From Syntrophomonas sp. DTU018 (GTDB lineage Bacteria; Bacillota; Syntrophomonadia; Syntrophomonadales; Syntrophomonadaceae), in assembly GCA_001513155.1 (NCBI GenBank), contig LFSR01000004.1:69095-133094 (forward strand): DNA of 64,000 nucleotides, given 5' to 3'. The translations under genes and the position numbers were made by a program. This document shows, one piece after another, positions 53,388 through 62,548 of the stretch. Every line of letters begins with the position of its first letter. Within the stretch, counting starts at the first letter, position 1. The notes below the pieces were generated by a model. The model did not search any database. It had not been told where the DNA came from and saw only the letters and a program-made list of their open reading frames with translations.

Positions 53388-54458
53388 ATGGACAGAAGTA
53401 AATGGTTTATATTGCTGGCGGGATTGTTCATTGGTGCCATCGCGGTAGTATTGGTGAAACTGGGCAATCCCCCCAATATGGGTTTTTGCATTGCCTGTTT
53501 CCAGCGGGATATCGCCGGTGCCCTGGGCCTGCACCGGGCTGCGGCAGTTCAATATGTGCGCCCGGAGATTATTGGTTTATTGCTGGGAGCTATGCTGACC
53601 TCCATGTTTGCCGGAGAGTTTAAGACTCGAGGCGGCTCTGCTACCTTTGTGCGTTTCATCATGGGCGTTTTTATGATGATCGGTGCACTGGTATTTTTGG
53701 GCTGTCCTTTGCGGGATATCCTGCGCATGGCCGGAGGGGACTATAATGCTGTAGTAGGTCTGCTGGGCTTCATTGCTGGTGTAGCCAGCGGAGTATTCTT
53801 CCTGCGCCGGGGATTCAATCTGGGACGGGCCGAGTACAGCCATAGCAATGTAGGCGGTCTGTTGATGCCCCTGTTTTTTGTGTTCCTGCTTTTCCTGTTG
53901 ATCAAAGGTACCGTTTTCAATCCGGATGCCGGCGGACCATTATTCTTCAGCAAGGAAGGGCCGGGTTCTATGGCTGCTCCCGTAGCTATTTCCCTGGCAG
54001 TAGGTTTGATTGTGGGCTTTTTGGCTCAGCGTACTCGCCTGTGCATGAGCGGGGGCATTCGTGATTTTATACTGATCCGGGATAATTACCTGCTGTTAGG
54101 CTTTATAGGCATATTCATAGGGGCTCTGATCCTGAACATAGCTTTTGGCTTCTTCAAACCTGGATTTAATGACCAGCCTATTGCTCATACCATGCATATC
54201 TGGAACTTCCTGGGCTTGTACCTGGTGGGATTGACCGCCACTCTCCTGGGAGGATGCCCGCTGCGCCAGCTTATTATGACCGGGGAAGGTGATATTGACG
54301 CTGCTGCCGTAGTTGCAGGTATGCTGGTAGGAGCAGCTTTCAGCCACAACTTCTTGTTTGCAGCCAGTGCTGCCGGGGTACCTACCTATGGACAAATTGC
54401 CTGTGTGATTGGCATTTTGGTAGTGGCTTGGATAGGCTGGAGCTATCGCGAAGCATAG
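53388..54458 (+). CDS. YedE-family transporter (predicted selenium or sulfur-anion transporter)
   Basis: Membrane protein of 356 residues with 9-10 hydrophobic segments in two YeeE/YedE-type halves. Cysteines lie in MGFCIACFQRD, FLGCPLRD, RLCMSGG and GGCPLRQ. The first matches the selenium-linked YedE form (CIACFQRDIAGALGLH); the related YeeE/TsuA imports thiosulfate. Followed 12 bp later by a TusA-like carrier, as in both systems. Confidence 0.8.
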   Translation: MDRSKWFILLAGLFIGAIAVVLVKLGNPPNMGFCIACFQRDIAGALGLHRAAAVQYVRPEIIGLLLGAMLTSMFAGEFKTRGGSATFVRFIMGVFMMIGALVFLGCPLRDILRMAGGDYNAVVGLLGFIAGVASGVFFLRRGFNLGRAEYSHSNVGGLLMPLFFVFLLFLLIKGTVFNPDAGGPLFFSKEGPGSMAAPVAISLAVGLIVGFLAQRTRLCMSGGIRDFILIRDNYLLLGFIGIFIGALILNIAFGFFKPGFNDQPIAHTMHIWNFLGLYLVGLTATLLGGCPLRQLIMTGEGDIDAAAVVAGMLVGAAFSHNFLFAASAAGVPTYGQIACVIGILVVAWIGWSYREA

Positions 54459-54469
54459 GAGGTTTGACA

Positions 54470-54682
54470 ATGGAAAAAGTGGATGTCAGAGGATTAAGTT
54501 GTCCCATGCCGGTAATTAAAACTAAAAAAGCCATAGATCAAGGGGCGCAGGAGTTACTGGTATTGGGAACCAGTCAGGTATCCAAGGAAAATGTATTGAA
54601 ACTGGCGAAATCCCAGGGTTACCAGGCCGAACTCATTGTAGACGGCAAGGATAACTGGGAAATGAAACTAACCCGTAAATAA
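54470..54682 (+). CDS. TusA/YedF-like sulfur or selenium carrier
   Basis: 70-residue SirA/TusA-fold protein with the CPMP motif (GLSCPMPVIKTKKA) whose Cys carries a persulfide or perselenide. It lacks the DsrE-like C-terminal domain of full-length YedF. Likely partner of the preceding transporter. Confidence 0.85.
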   Translation: MEKVDVRGLSCPMPVIKTKKAIDQGAQELLVLGTSQVSKENVLKLAKSQGYQAELIVDGKDNWEMKLTRK

Positions 54683-54730
54683 TAAGGCAATATTGTGGCA
54701 GACTATTTAAATTAATCGCGATACAATAGA

Positions 54731-54756
54731 GGAGAACCCGGCGAAAGGGTTCTCCT
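54731..54756 (+). repeat. First copy of tusA-locus terminator hairpin (duplicated)
   Basis: A 26-bp sequence (stem GGAGAACCC / GGGTTCTCC, loop GGCGAAA) identical to 54911-54936, here followed by CAGACTG and not by T bases. Confidence 0.8.
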
Positions 54757-54910
54757 CAGACTGTCGAGAAAGGCCATGTAAAGAGATCGCCACGTCGCTA
54801 CGCTCCTCGCGATGACAATACCGAAATCCATCTTATGTGTCATTGCGAGGCACGAAGTGCCGTGGCAATCTCGAACGCCAAACTATTAATCAGCTTTTTT
54901 GACTCGCTGT
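54757..54910. mobile_element. MITE-like palindromic element B, ~154 bp
   Basis: Same size and core (GAGATCGCCACGTCGC ... GTGGCAATCTC) as element A at 18730-18882. Its ends read CAGACTGTCGAGAAAG and, on the complement, ACAGCGAGTCAAAAAAG. It lies precisely between two exact copies of a terminator hairpin. No coding sequence. Confidence 0.75.
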
Positions 54911-54936
54911 GGAGAACCCGGCGAAAGGGTTCTCCT
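54911..54936 (+). terminator. Second copy of duplicated hairpin
   Basis: Identical to 54731-54756, followed by TATTTGTT. It retains the likely original downstream T-rich flank. It lies 29 bp before the CapA-like start. Confidence 0.65.
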
Positions 54937-54965
54937 TATTTGTTGTTATGAAGGTGGACAAACAG

Positions 54966-56144
54966 GTGAAGAAGAGTGTAGTAATAGTACTTTTCCTAAT
55001 ATGTCTGGGCTTAGCCAGCTCATATTGGATCAACCTGTCATTAACCCAGCAGGCTGTGGTCACTCCTGTATCAGGGGAAGCCAATCCTCAACCCCAAGCA
55101 GAGCCGGATATTATTGAGAATATCACCTTGGCGGCTGCTGGAGATTGCTTGATGCACAATACCCAGATTTGGTCCGGCCAGCAGCCGGGAGGCGGCTACA
55201 ATTTCGATGCTTTTTTTAAGCAGGTCCAGCCTATAATTGCCTCAGCTGATTACAGCTCTACTAATTTCGAGGCGCCCATGGCAGGTGCCGCGTCTGGATA
55301 TACTGGTTATCCTCTTTTCAACAGTCCTGATGAAATGGCATCGGCTTTTAAACAAGCGGGATTCGACTTAGTAGTAACAGCCAACAATCATATTCTGGAT
55401 CGCGGTGTCCAGGGAGCCCTGCGGACCCTGCAGGTCCTGGAACAGGCCGGGCTGGATACAGTGGGGGTATACTCCAGCCAGGAAGCCAGTGAACAATTTC
55501 TGATCAAAGACCTGAAGGGGATCCGGGTGGGTTACCTGGCCTATACATACAGCACCAACGGCATACCAGTGCCGGATGATAAACCCTATCTGGTCAACTT
55601 TTTGGAGCGGGAGAAAATACTGAAAGATATTAGTATCTTGAGACCCCAGGTGGATATCGTGATTTTAGTCTTGCACTGGGGGCAAGAATACAGTCCCAAG
55701 CCTTCCGAGGAACAGAAAGCTCTGGCCCGGGAGTTTTGCGCAGCTGGAGCGGATGTGATCCTGGGCAGTCATCCGCATGTTATCCAGACCATGGAAGTTA
55801 TTCCGGTTGAAGGCAGAAATTGTTTTGTCATTTATTCCATGGGCAACTTTATCAGCCATCAGATAGGCCTGGAGCGCAACAGCGGTGTCATATTGCTAAT
55901 GGAATTCAGGAAAAATTTTACCCTTAATGAAACCAAGCTGACCAGGGTAGACTATATTCCCACTTACAGTCACCCCTATTATGACAATGGCCGACAGCAG
56001 TTTAGAGTAGTGCCGATAGAAGACACCATCCGCAGGATTGAACAGGGGGAAGAACCCTATCTTGGCCGGGGAGACATTCCCACCCTGCAGGCGGTACTGA
56101 ACCATACCCGCAGCCAATTAGGAGAAGGATATTCTTTTAATTAA
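54966..56144 (+). CDS. CapA-family protein (poly-gamma-glutamate synthesis type)
   Basis: 392 residues with an N-terminal signal anchor (VVIVLFLICLGLASSYW). The metallophosphatase-like domain has AAGDCLMHN, NFEAPM, ANNHILDRG and GSHPHVIQ. CapA/PgsA proteins act in polyglutamate or cell-envelope polymer formation. I start at GTG 54966, preceded by GAAGGTGG, because upstream codons run through the terminator repeat. Confidence 0.82.
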   Translation: MKKSVVIVLFLICLGLASSYWINLSLTQQAVVTPVSGEANPQPQAEPDIIENITLAAAGDCLMHNTQIWSGQQPGGGYNFDAFFKQVQPIIASADYSSTNFEAPMAGAASGYTGYPLFNSPDEMASAFKQAGFDLVVTANNHILDRGVQGALRTLQVLEQAGLDTVGVYSSQEASEQFLIKDLKGIRVGYLAYTYSTNGIPVPDDKPYLVNFLEREKILKDISILRPQVDIVILVLHWGQEYSPKPSEEQKALAREFCAAGADVILGSHPHVIQTMEVIPVEGRNCFVIYSMGNFISHQIGLERNSGVILLMEFRKNFTLNETKLTRVDYIPTYSHPYYDNGRQQFRVVPIEDTIRRIEQGEEPYLGRGDIPTLQAVLNHTRSQLGEGYSFN

Positions 56145-56223
56145 CAGAAAAAGGGAGAAAAAAGGCGATCCCATTTTCTGCTATGATATAATTATGCCAA
56201 TATTTAATATCGAGGGGATATTG

Positions 56224-58179
56224 ATGGAATACGAGCATCTTCTGGCACCAGCTTTTATAGGCCAACGGTGGATCAAGAACCGGGTAGTTATGGCCCCTAT
56301 GGCTACGGGATTTGCAGCTAACAGCGGGGAGGTTACCGATACCCTGGTAGCCTATTACGCAAGACGGGCTCGTGGGGGAGTCGGAACCATTATTGTAGAG
56401 GCTGCCTGTGTAGACGGCACCCGGGGACGGGAAGGAATGCAGCAGATACGTATTGATAGTCCCGTTTATCTGTCGGGGCTGGCCCGCCTGGCCGAAGCCA
56501 TTAAAAGCTATGAATGTGCGGCTTTTATCCAACTGTTTCATGCTGGCAGGCAAACTGCAGAGATAATTACCCATGGACAAGCCCCGGTGGCTCCCAGTGC
56601 CATTCCCTGTCCGATTATGCGCACCATGCCCCGGGAACTGACTACCACCGAAGTTGAAGAAATCAGGGATAAATTCATAAGCGCAGCCGTTTTGGCCGCT
56701 CAGGCTGGCTTCGATGGAGTAGAAATACATGCTGCTCATGGCTATTTAGTGAATCAATTTCTTTCTCCTGATACTAACCTGCGTACGGATAAATACGGGG
56801 GAAGCTTGGAAAACCGCATGCGCTTTTTGCTGGAAATTGTAACCGGCATCAAACAGCTATGCCCGCAGCTGTTGCTGTCAGTTCGCCTCAATCTGGATGA
56901 CTTTACACCAAACGGACTGAAATTGGACGAGAGCCTGCAGGTATGTCAGGCCCTGGAACAGGCTGGTATCGATGTGCTGCATGTTTCCTGCGGAACTTAT
57001 CCCTCGGGTTTGACCAGTATCGAGCCTTCCTCATACCCGGAGGGATGGAGGATGTATCTGGCTCAGGAAGCTAAAAAGGCGGTCAGCATTCCGGTTATTG
57101 GCGGGGGAATGATACGCCAGCCTGCTTTTGCCGAGCAGGTGTTAAAAGACGGTCAGGCTGATTTCGTGTTTCTCGGCCGGCCATTGCTGGCTGACCCAGA
57201 TTGGGTACTGAAGGCTGCCCAGGGACGGGAACAGTTTATTCGCCCCTGTATAGTATGCAATAAATGCATTGGCAATAAATTTAAGGGATTATCCTTGCAC
57301 TGTACCGTCAATCCTTATGTGGGAAAAGAAAAGGAGCCCCCTGTTGTTTTCTACCGTAAGGGCAGCCGGCGGAAAGCAGTAGTGATTGGCAGCGGGCCTG
57401 CAGGTATCCAGGCAGCTTTGACTTTGGATCGATACGGATTAAAGGTGATTTTGTACGAACAGGACGACAAAATCGGGGGAATGCTCAATCTGGCTTCTGT
57501 TCCTCCTTTTAAATACCGCATCAAGCACTACCGGGATTATTTGGAGCACTGCCTGCAGGAATCCGGTGTGGAGATTGTCCTGGGGCACCAATATACTGCC
57601 GGGGATCTGGCGTTTGACAATCCCGATTATGTGGTAGTAGCCAGCGGTTCTCTCCCCTGTATCCCCGAGAAATGGAGATCTGCAGCTGGAGGGAAAGGCT
57701 TTACAGTTAATGAACTGTTGGCAAGGTCCCATTCGGTGGAAGGGAAAACGGCAGTAGTTATCGGAGGAGGACTAACTGGCTGCGAAGCCGCTGATTACCT
57801 GGCATCAAACGGCAAACAGGTTATTCTTCTTGAACGGCAAGGCCAGCTGGCACCCGCCATGGAAAAGAAAAACCGCCGGGATCTGCTGAACCGCCTGCGG
57901 GATGCCGGTGTAGTAATTAAACTGGAAGCTCAGGTTACTGATATTGATAATGGATGTTTGCAGCTGGTTGATTCCCAGGGTATGGCGGAGACTTTGGAGG
58001 CTGACATAATAGTATTTGCTATGGGGTACAAGCCCAACTGGGAACTCTACGAACAGCTGCGGCGCATTCACCCCCGGGTTAATATAGCCGGAGATGCGGG
58101 ACATATTGGGGACATACGTACGGCGGTATTACAGGGGTTGAAGGCAGCTCAGCAAATATTGCAAGAGGATGAGTTTTAA
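56224..58179 (+). CDS. NADH:flavin oxidoreductase / 2,4-dienoyl-CoA reductase family (old yellow enzyme)
   Basis: 651 residues: N-terminal FMN TIM barrel (MAPMATG, HAAHGYLVNQFLSP), a [4Fe-4S] site (CIVCNKCIG then HCTVNP), and a C-terminal FAD/NAD(P) domain (GSGPAGIQAALTL, VIGGGLTGCEAADYL). This is the FadH-type fusion. ATG 56224 after GAGGGGA. Likely reduces enoyl or related substrates; the substrate is not known. Confidence 0.9.
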   Translation: MEYEHLLAPAFIGQRWIKNRVVMAPMATGFAANSGEVTDTLVAYYARRARGGVGTIIVEAACVDGTRGREGMQQIRIDSPVYLSGLARLAEAIKSYECAAFIQLFHAGRQTAEIITHGQAPVAPSAIPCPIMRTMPRELTTTEVEEIRDKFISAAVLAAQAGFDGVEIHAAHGYLVNQFLSPDTNLRTDKYGGSLENRMRFLLEIVTGIKQLCPQLLLSVRLNLDDFTPNGLKLDESLQVCQALEQAGIDVLHVSCGTYPSGLTSIEPSSYPEGWRMYLAQEAKKAVSIPVIGGGMIRQPAFAEQVLKDGQADFVFLGRPLLADPDWVLKAAQGREQFIRPCIVCNKCIGNKFKGLSLHCTVNPYVGKEKEPPVVFYRKGSRRKAVVIGSGPAGIQAALTLDRYGLKVILYEQDDKIGGMLNLASVPPFKYRIKHYRDYLEHCLQESGVEIVLGHQYTAGDLAFDNPDYVVVASGSLPCIPEKWRSAAGGKGFTVNELLARSHSVEGKTAVVIGGGLTGCEAADYLASNGKQVILLERQGQLAPAMEKKNRRDLLNRLRDAGVVIKLEAQVTDIDNGCLQLVDSQGMAETLEADIIVFAMGYKPNWELYEQLRRIHPRVNIAGDAGHIGDIRTAVLQGLKAAQQILQEDEF

Positions 58180-58869
58180 GTGCGTACCAGGCAGGTTGGT
58201 TTGACTCCGGAAGAAAGTTGCCGCTTAGAAGGGATGATGAAGTTTGAACACCAGGCGGCAGCTAATGGATACCGTTTTATAGCCGGTTTGGACGAAGCCG
58301 GCCGTGGCCCTCTGGCCGGACCGGTAGTGGCGGGAGCAGTGATCCTGCCGGACGGCTTTGGAATAGAGGGAATCAATGATTCCAAGCAGTTAAATCCTTC
58401 CCTGCGGCGGGAATTGGCTGCCGAAATCAAGAAGCAGGCTATTTCCTGGGCAGTGGCTTCCGTATATCCTCCCTATCTGGATAAGATCAATATATACCAG
58501 GCTACTATTCAAGCCATGCAGCTGGCGGTGAAGAATTTAAATCCTCAGCCGGATTATCTGCTCATTGATGCCCTTAAATTACCCGATATACATATTAAAC
58601 AGCAGTCTATCATTAAAGGAGATACCTTGAGTGTATCTATTGCTGCTGCATCGATTTTGGCTAAGGTGGAGCGGGATAATGCTATGGAGGCTTTCGATCT
58701 CTTGTATCCGGGTTATGGGTTTGCCCGCCATAAAGGTTACGCTACCAAAGAACATATACAGCTGCTTATGGAAAAGGGCCCCTGCCCTATACACCGGGAG
58801 AGCTTTGAACCAGTCAAAACACTGATCAGGGGAGGAACCTATGGAGAACAACCTGGTCTCTTTGAATAG
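58180..58869 (+). CDS. rnhB: Ribonuclease HII
   Basis: 229 residues. Catalytic motifs GLDEAGRGPLAGP and LIDALKLP are present. Removes ribonucleotides from RNA/DNA hybrids. GTG start abutting the previous stop; the end overlaps ylqG by 29 bp. Confidence 0.94.
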   Translation: MRTRQVGLTPEESCRLEGMMKFEHQAAANGYRFIAGLDEAGRGPLAGPVVAGAVILPDGFGIEGINDSKQLNPSLRRELAAEIKKQAISWAVASVYPPYLDKINIYQATIQAMQLAVKNLNPQPDYLLIDALKLPDIHIKQQSIIKGDTLSVSIAAASILAKVERDNAMEAFDLLYPGYGFARHKGYATKEHIQLLMEKGPCPIHRESFEPVKTLIRGGTYGEQPGLFE

Positions 58870-60439
58870 GGTGTTTCTTAATATAACCAGTCCTGGGGAC
58901 AAACGCGGCCTGGTGTTCAACCAGGGGGATATCCTGCGGGGAGTGGTAAGGGACGTAGATATCAACGGAATGGTCCGGGTGTTAATTCAAGGCCAGTTGA
59001 TTGAAGCTATGTCTGAAGTAAAGGTAAACAGCGGGCAAGACCTTAATCTACTGGTGGAGGAAGTGCGCCCGGGTCGCATTACCCTAAAAGTTCTGACCCC
59101 GGAAGTCATGAATCGGCTGGAACAAGCCAATCTGGCCGCACAGCTCAAGGAACTGGGCTTCAAAGCCAGTGAGGAAAACATCAGGTTGGCCCGCAATCTG
59201 TTGGAAAACCATCTGCCGGTAAATAGATCGACCATGGGCCAAGCCGCCCAAATACTGCAGCACCTGGGAGGCAGCGCTCCGGAAAACTGCAGGCTGGCCG
59301 CCTTGGCGATAAGATATGGTATCCCCGCCAGTCCCGATGTGTTGGAAAGATTAATGAACTTTTTCAATTCCAAACCGGACATATCCGCTCTATACCAGCA
59401 AATCAGCCGTATCTTGGCTCGCTACCCGTACCTGCAGGAACCAGCTCTAAAGGTTACCGGCGCTCTACCTGAGGCTAATTTGCCAGCCAACCAGTCTGAA
59501 TTGCAAACTGGCAGCAGCCCGCCTGCTGCTGAGCCCAGTGCTTTCAGCAGAATATCCAGCCAGGTGTCCGCTGATCAAAGCCTTCTCAAGGGACCAACCG
59601 GGGCAGGGATAAATCAGCCCGAGATTCCAGCATCTATTGTTGCCAATAGGGTGAGTCCCGGAGCTATTGCTGCCAACTACCAACCGGCAGCGGGAGAGAT
59701 TGCTAATCATGACTACGGAGGTCCTTCCGGCCTGCCTGCTGCCAATGCCCTTGTTGTCGGTAAACTATGGCTGCTAATACAGGCCCTCTTAGGGAATATG
59801 ACGGTGGAAGGGGAGGCAACGGCTAAGCCTGTACAAACCCAACTGCAGCAAATACTGTTGTCCCGGCCTGATATCCTGCAGGGGTGGCTTCTGACCGAAA
59901 CAATTTTAGAAATCAATCTGCCGGAAAATCACGCCTTACGAGAATTGGCAGGTTTGATAAAAAACCTAGAACATGAGCTAAGTGGGCAGCAGATTGTCAA
60001 TACCATAGGGCGTTTTTCTCCTGATACCAGTTTTCCAGGGATATACCTGACCTTTCCTTTGCAAATAGATCAGAACCAGTATGCTATGTGCGAACTGCGC
60101 CTGCGCCGGTACCATCGCCAAGCCAGCAGGCAGAAAGATTCATTGCAGATTGCAGTATCCCTGGATACTCCTCATATGGGGATTGTGGTATTTCATGTGG
60201 TTTGGAGAAAATCGGGCATATTGGATATCCAGGGAGTAGTGGAAAAGGAGACCGTCCGGACTTTCCTGCAAAACCACTGGTCAGAGCTGAGGGCAGGTTT
60301 GGAAAAATTGGGATACCAGGTTAACAATCTGGGCATTAGAGTTGCCGGTGTACGTACTGAGGCGGAATCCCTTCGGCCCACTTGGCCATCTGTTGCAGGC
60401 GCGAATATCCGGCCAATAAGTATAGACATTACCATTTGA
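58841..60439 (+). CDS. YlqG-like protein with FliK-type C-terminal domain
   Basis: 532 residues. A beta-rich N terminus (VLIQGQLIEAMSEV), a low-complexity Ala/Pro middle (residues about 195-290) and a C-terminal hook-length-control-like domain (MGIVVFHVVWRKSGILDIQG). The position rnhB-ylqG-ylqH matches Bacillus. No flagellar genes are nearby, so a flagellar role is doubtful. Confidence 0.65.
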   Translation: MENNLVSLNRVFLNITSPGDKRGLVFNQGDILRGVVRDVDINGMVRVLIQGQLIEAMSEVKVNSGQDLNLLVEEVRPGRITLKVLTPEVMNRLEQANLAAQLKELGFKASEENIRLARNLLENHLPVNRSTMGQAAQILQHLGGSAPENCRLAALAIRYGIPASPDVLERLMNFFNSKPDISALYQQISRILARYPYLQEPALKVTGALPEANLPANQSELQTGSSPPAAEPSAFSRISSQVSADQSLLKGPTGAGINQPEIPASIVANRVSPGAIAANYQPAAGEIANHDYGGPSGLPAANALVVGKLWLLIQALLGNMTVEGEATAKPVQTQLQQILLSRPDILQGWLLTETILEINLPENHALRELAGLIKNLEHELSGQQIVNTIGRFSPDTSFPGIYLTFPLQIDQNQYAMCELRLRRYHRQASRQKDSLQIAVSLDTPHMGIVVFHVVWRKSGILDIQGVVEKETVRTFLQNHWSELRAGLEKLGYQVNNLGIRVAGVRTEAESLRPTWPSVAGANIRPISIDITI

Positions 60440-60450
60440 GGTGAACTTTT

Positions 60451-60738
60451 ATGAAGGGGGACAAAACAGGCCCAGATCGTGCTGTAGCCCTGGGGTATGA
60501 TCCTGAGAAAGATGAGGCTCCACGGGTACTGGCTAAAGGCAGGGGGGTTATTGCGGAGAATATTCGCAAACTGGCTCAGGAACATGGTATTCCCATCCAT
60601 GAAGATCCCCAGCTGACCGATTACCTGATGGCCTTAGATCTATACCAGGAGATTCCTCCCGAAGTATATCCGGTAGTTGCGGAAATTCTGGCTTTCATAT
60701 ATCGTATGAATCAAAAGTTTAACCATAACGGGGCATGA
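60451..60738 (+). CDS. FlhB C-terminal-domain-like protein (YlqH)
   Basis: 95 residues matching the soluble C-terminal part of FlhB/EscU (AVALGYDPEKDEAPRVLAKG, DYLMALDLYQEIPPEVYPVVAEILAFIY) without the membrane part and without the NPTH cleavage motif. Pair partner of the FliK-like gene upstream. Confidence 0.85.
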   Translation: MKGDKTGPDRAVALGYDPEKDEAPRVLAKGRGVIAENIRKLAQEHGIPIHEDPQLTDYLMALDLYQEIPPEVYPVVAEILAFIYRMNQKFNHNGA

Positions 60739-60742
60739 TCTT

Positions 60743-61090
60743 ATGCGCAAAAAGGTTGGTACCCAGGGGGAAGAATTAGCGGTTCAGTATTTGCGGCAGA
60801 AGGGGTACCGCATACTGGACCGTAATTATTATAGCCGCTACGGCGAAATCGACGTTATTTGTGAGCGGGATCGGGACATCATATTTGTAGAAGTAAAGAC
60901 CAGAAGAAGTGACCGCTTTGGCAGCGCGGAAGAATCAGTTACCCCGGCCAAGCAACAGCGCCTCAGGAAAACGGCATTGCATTACCTCCAGCAGAGGGAT
61001 CAGCCTTTCAGGGAGCTGCGTTTTGATGTGATTACAGTGCGATTGGGGGAACGCGATCCGGTAATAAATCATATTAAGAATGCTTTCTAA
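60743..61090 (+). CDS. YraN/UPF0102 family putative endonuclease
   Basis: 115 residues with the restriction-endonuclease-like core GEIDVICERDRDIIFVEVKTRR. Family role is unclear. 4 bp after ylqH. Confidence 0.9.
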   Translation: MRKKVGTQGEELAVQYLRQKGYRILDRNYYSRYGEIDVICERDRDIIFVEVKTRRSDRFGSAEESVTPAKQQRLRKTALHYLQQRDQPFRELRFDVITVRLGERDPVINHIKNAF

Positions 61091-61172
61091 GTAAGAAACA
61101 TCTGCAGCAAGGAAAAGGTAGTTCCTTGCTTGCGAGGCAATACTGGAGAAGAGATAGGAGAGGATAGTTGGA

Positions 61173-61997
61173 ATGCTAATTTACGGTAAGGAAATCAGGG
61201 AAGCGTTAAAAGAAAGGATAAGGCAAACAGCCCGGCAAATCAGCATGAAAATGGCAGTTATTCAGGTTGGTGATGACCAGCCTTCCCAGGTATATGTTAA
61301 CAGCATACGCCGTTTCGGCGAGGAAGTGGGAGTAACAGTGGAAGTCCATAAGCTGCCCGAATCTGTACAACAGTCCCAGGTAGAAGAATTGATTCATAAA
61401 CTAAATAACGACCCGGATACAACCGGTATAATGATCCAAACACCTTTGCCGGATCATCTAAACACCAGTTACCTGATTAACTTGATTCAGCCCAGCAAAG
61501 ATGTGGAAGGCATACATAATTACAACCTGGGCAAGTTGATCAGCCGCGAGGAAGGGGTTAAGCCTTCCACCCCCAAGGCTATTGTGCGGATGCTCAAAGA
61601 GCATGGTGTTTCTATCAACGGCAAGAGGGTAGTTATTGTGGGACGCAGTACCATTTTGGGAAGTCCTCTGGCGGTAATGATGACTACGGAGAACGGCACT
61701 GTTACAGTGTGCCACACCCGCACGGTAGATCTGGCTGAGGAAACTCGCCGGGCTGATATTCTCATAGCTGCAGCAGGACGAATGAATCTGATAACTGCTG
61801 ATATGGTAAAAGAAGGTGCGGTTATAATTGATGCCGGGATCAATTTTGACGAGAACGGTAAAATGGTAGGAGATGTAGCGGAAGATGCCAAGGGAAAAGC
61901 CAGCCTGGCCAGTGCCGTACCCGGCGGGGTAGGAGTAATAACCGTAGCTGAGCTCTTTGATAATCTATGTATTCTGGCCCAATCTGACCGGATGTAA
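61173..61997 (+). CDS. folD: FolD-like methylene-THF dehydrogenase/cyclohydrolase, catalytic Lys missing
   Basis: 274 residues of FolD architecture: QVGDDQPSQVYVNSI, IMIQTPLP (Gln89), KDVEGIHNYNLG (Asp110), GRSTILGSPLAVMM and PGGVG. The tetrahydrofolate-site Tyr41 is present, but the residue four later, normally the catalytic Lys of the cyclohydrolase (E. coli Lys54), is Ile45. The usual TPVPGGVGP is SAVPGGVGV. It may be dehydrogenase only or a divergent paralog. Confidence 0.85.
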   Translation: MLIYGKEIREALKERIRQTARQISMKMAVIQVGDDQPSQVYVNSIRRFGEEVGVTVEVHKLPESVQQSQVEELIHKLNNDPDTTGIMIQTPLPDHLNTSYLINLIQPSKDVEGIHNYNLGKLISREEGVKPSTPKAIVRMLKEHGVSINGKRVVIVGRSTILGSPLAVMMTTENGTVTVCHTRTVDLAEETRRADILIAAAGRMNLITADMVKEGAVIIDAGINFDENGKMVGDVAEDAKGKASLASAVPGGVGVITVAELFDNLCILAQSDRM

Positions 61998-62024
61998 ATA
62001 GATTAGTTTCAGCTTTTGCTTGGC

Positions 62025-62046
62025 GGGCTGCGCTGCAGCGCAGCCC
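62025..62046. terminator. Palindrome between convergent folD and thioesterase genes
   Basis: A perfect 22-bp palindrome (GGGCTGCGCT and its inverse) with no T tract; possibly a shared termination point. Confidence 0.4.
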
Positions 62047-62056
62047 TGGTATAACT

Positions 62057-62548
62057 TTAATACAAGGGAAGCCAGCAAACCTGGGGATTAGCTTTTCTGG
62101 CTGCGACCCGCTGCTTGCCTGCTTCATATTCAGCCCTTTCCATATCGTTTTGCAGCAATAGAGGAGGTACTTTTTTCGGCCGCATGTTTTCGTCCAAAGC
62201 AACAAAGGTAAAATAGGCAGTCATACAGCATTCCTTGGTTCCCTGCAATAAGTCCTCGGCCCAGATGGAAACGGCAATCTCCATGGAGGAATTGGAAACA
62301 TAAGTAAGGTAAGCACTGCACGTAGCTAAATTGCCTACGAATACCGGATGATGAAAGTTTATATTGTCGATACCGGCGGTTACTACAATAGCCCGGGAGT
62401 GTTTAGTAGCGCAAGCTCCTGCACAGTTATCCATCATCTTCAATAGTTCACCGCCGTGAGCTGTGCCCGCAGGATTCGTCTGGCTGGGCAGGATAATCTG
62501 ACTAAGGGTGTTGGCTGATTCAGCAATGGTTTTGGGTTCTAAATCCAA
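62057..62548 (-). CDS. Acyl-CoA thioesterase (hotdog fold)
   Basis: 163 residues with two hotdog motifs (NPAGTAHGGELLKMMDNCAG, TAYFTFVALDENMRP), the BFIT/YkhA-type acyl-CoA hydrolase pattern. I place the start at TTG 62548, 5 bases after AGGAGGTGA; a longer frame runs through untranslated sequence. Hydrolyses fatty acyl-CoA. Confidence 0.85.
   Translation of the reverse strand: MDLEPKTIAESANTLSQIILPSQTNPAGTAHGGELLKMMDNCAGACATKHSRAIVVTAGIDNINFHHPVFVGNLATCSAYLTYVSNSSMEIAVSIWAEDLLQGTKECCMTAYFTFVALDENMRPKKVPPLLLQNDMERAEYEAGKQRVAARKANPQVCWLPLY

Noticed and set aside
54909-54965. Longer N terminus for the CapA-like protein starting at 54909
   Set aside because: It would translate through the duplicated terminator hairpin and lacks a ribosome site; GTG 54966 has GAAGGTGG 8 bases upstream and starts the signal anchor.
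58841-60738. Flagellar or type III secretion system from the FliK-like and FlhB-like genes
   Set aside because: Only a FliK-like C-terminal domain and a truncated FlhB cytoplasmic domain are present, with no other flagellar gene nearby; this is the common rnhB-ylqG-ylqH arrangement.
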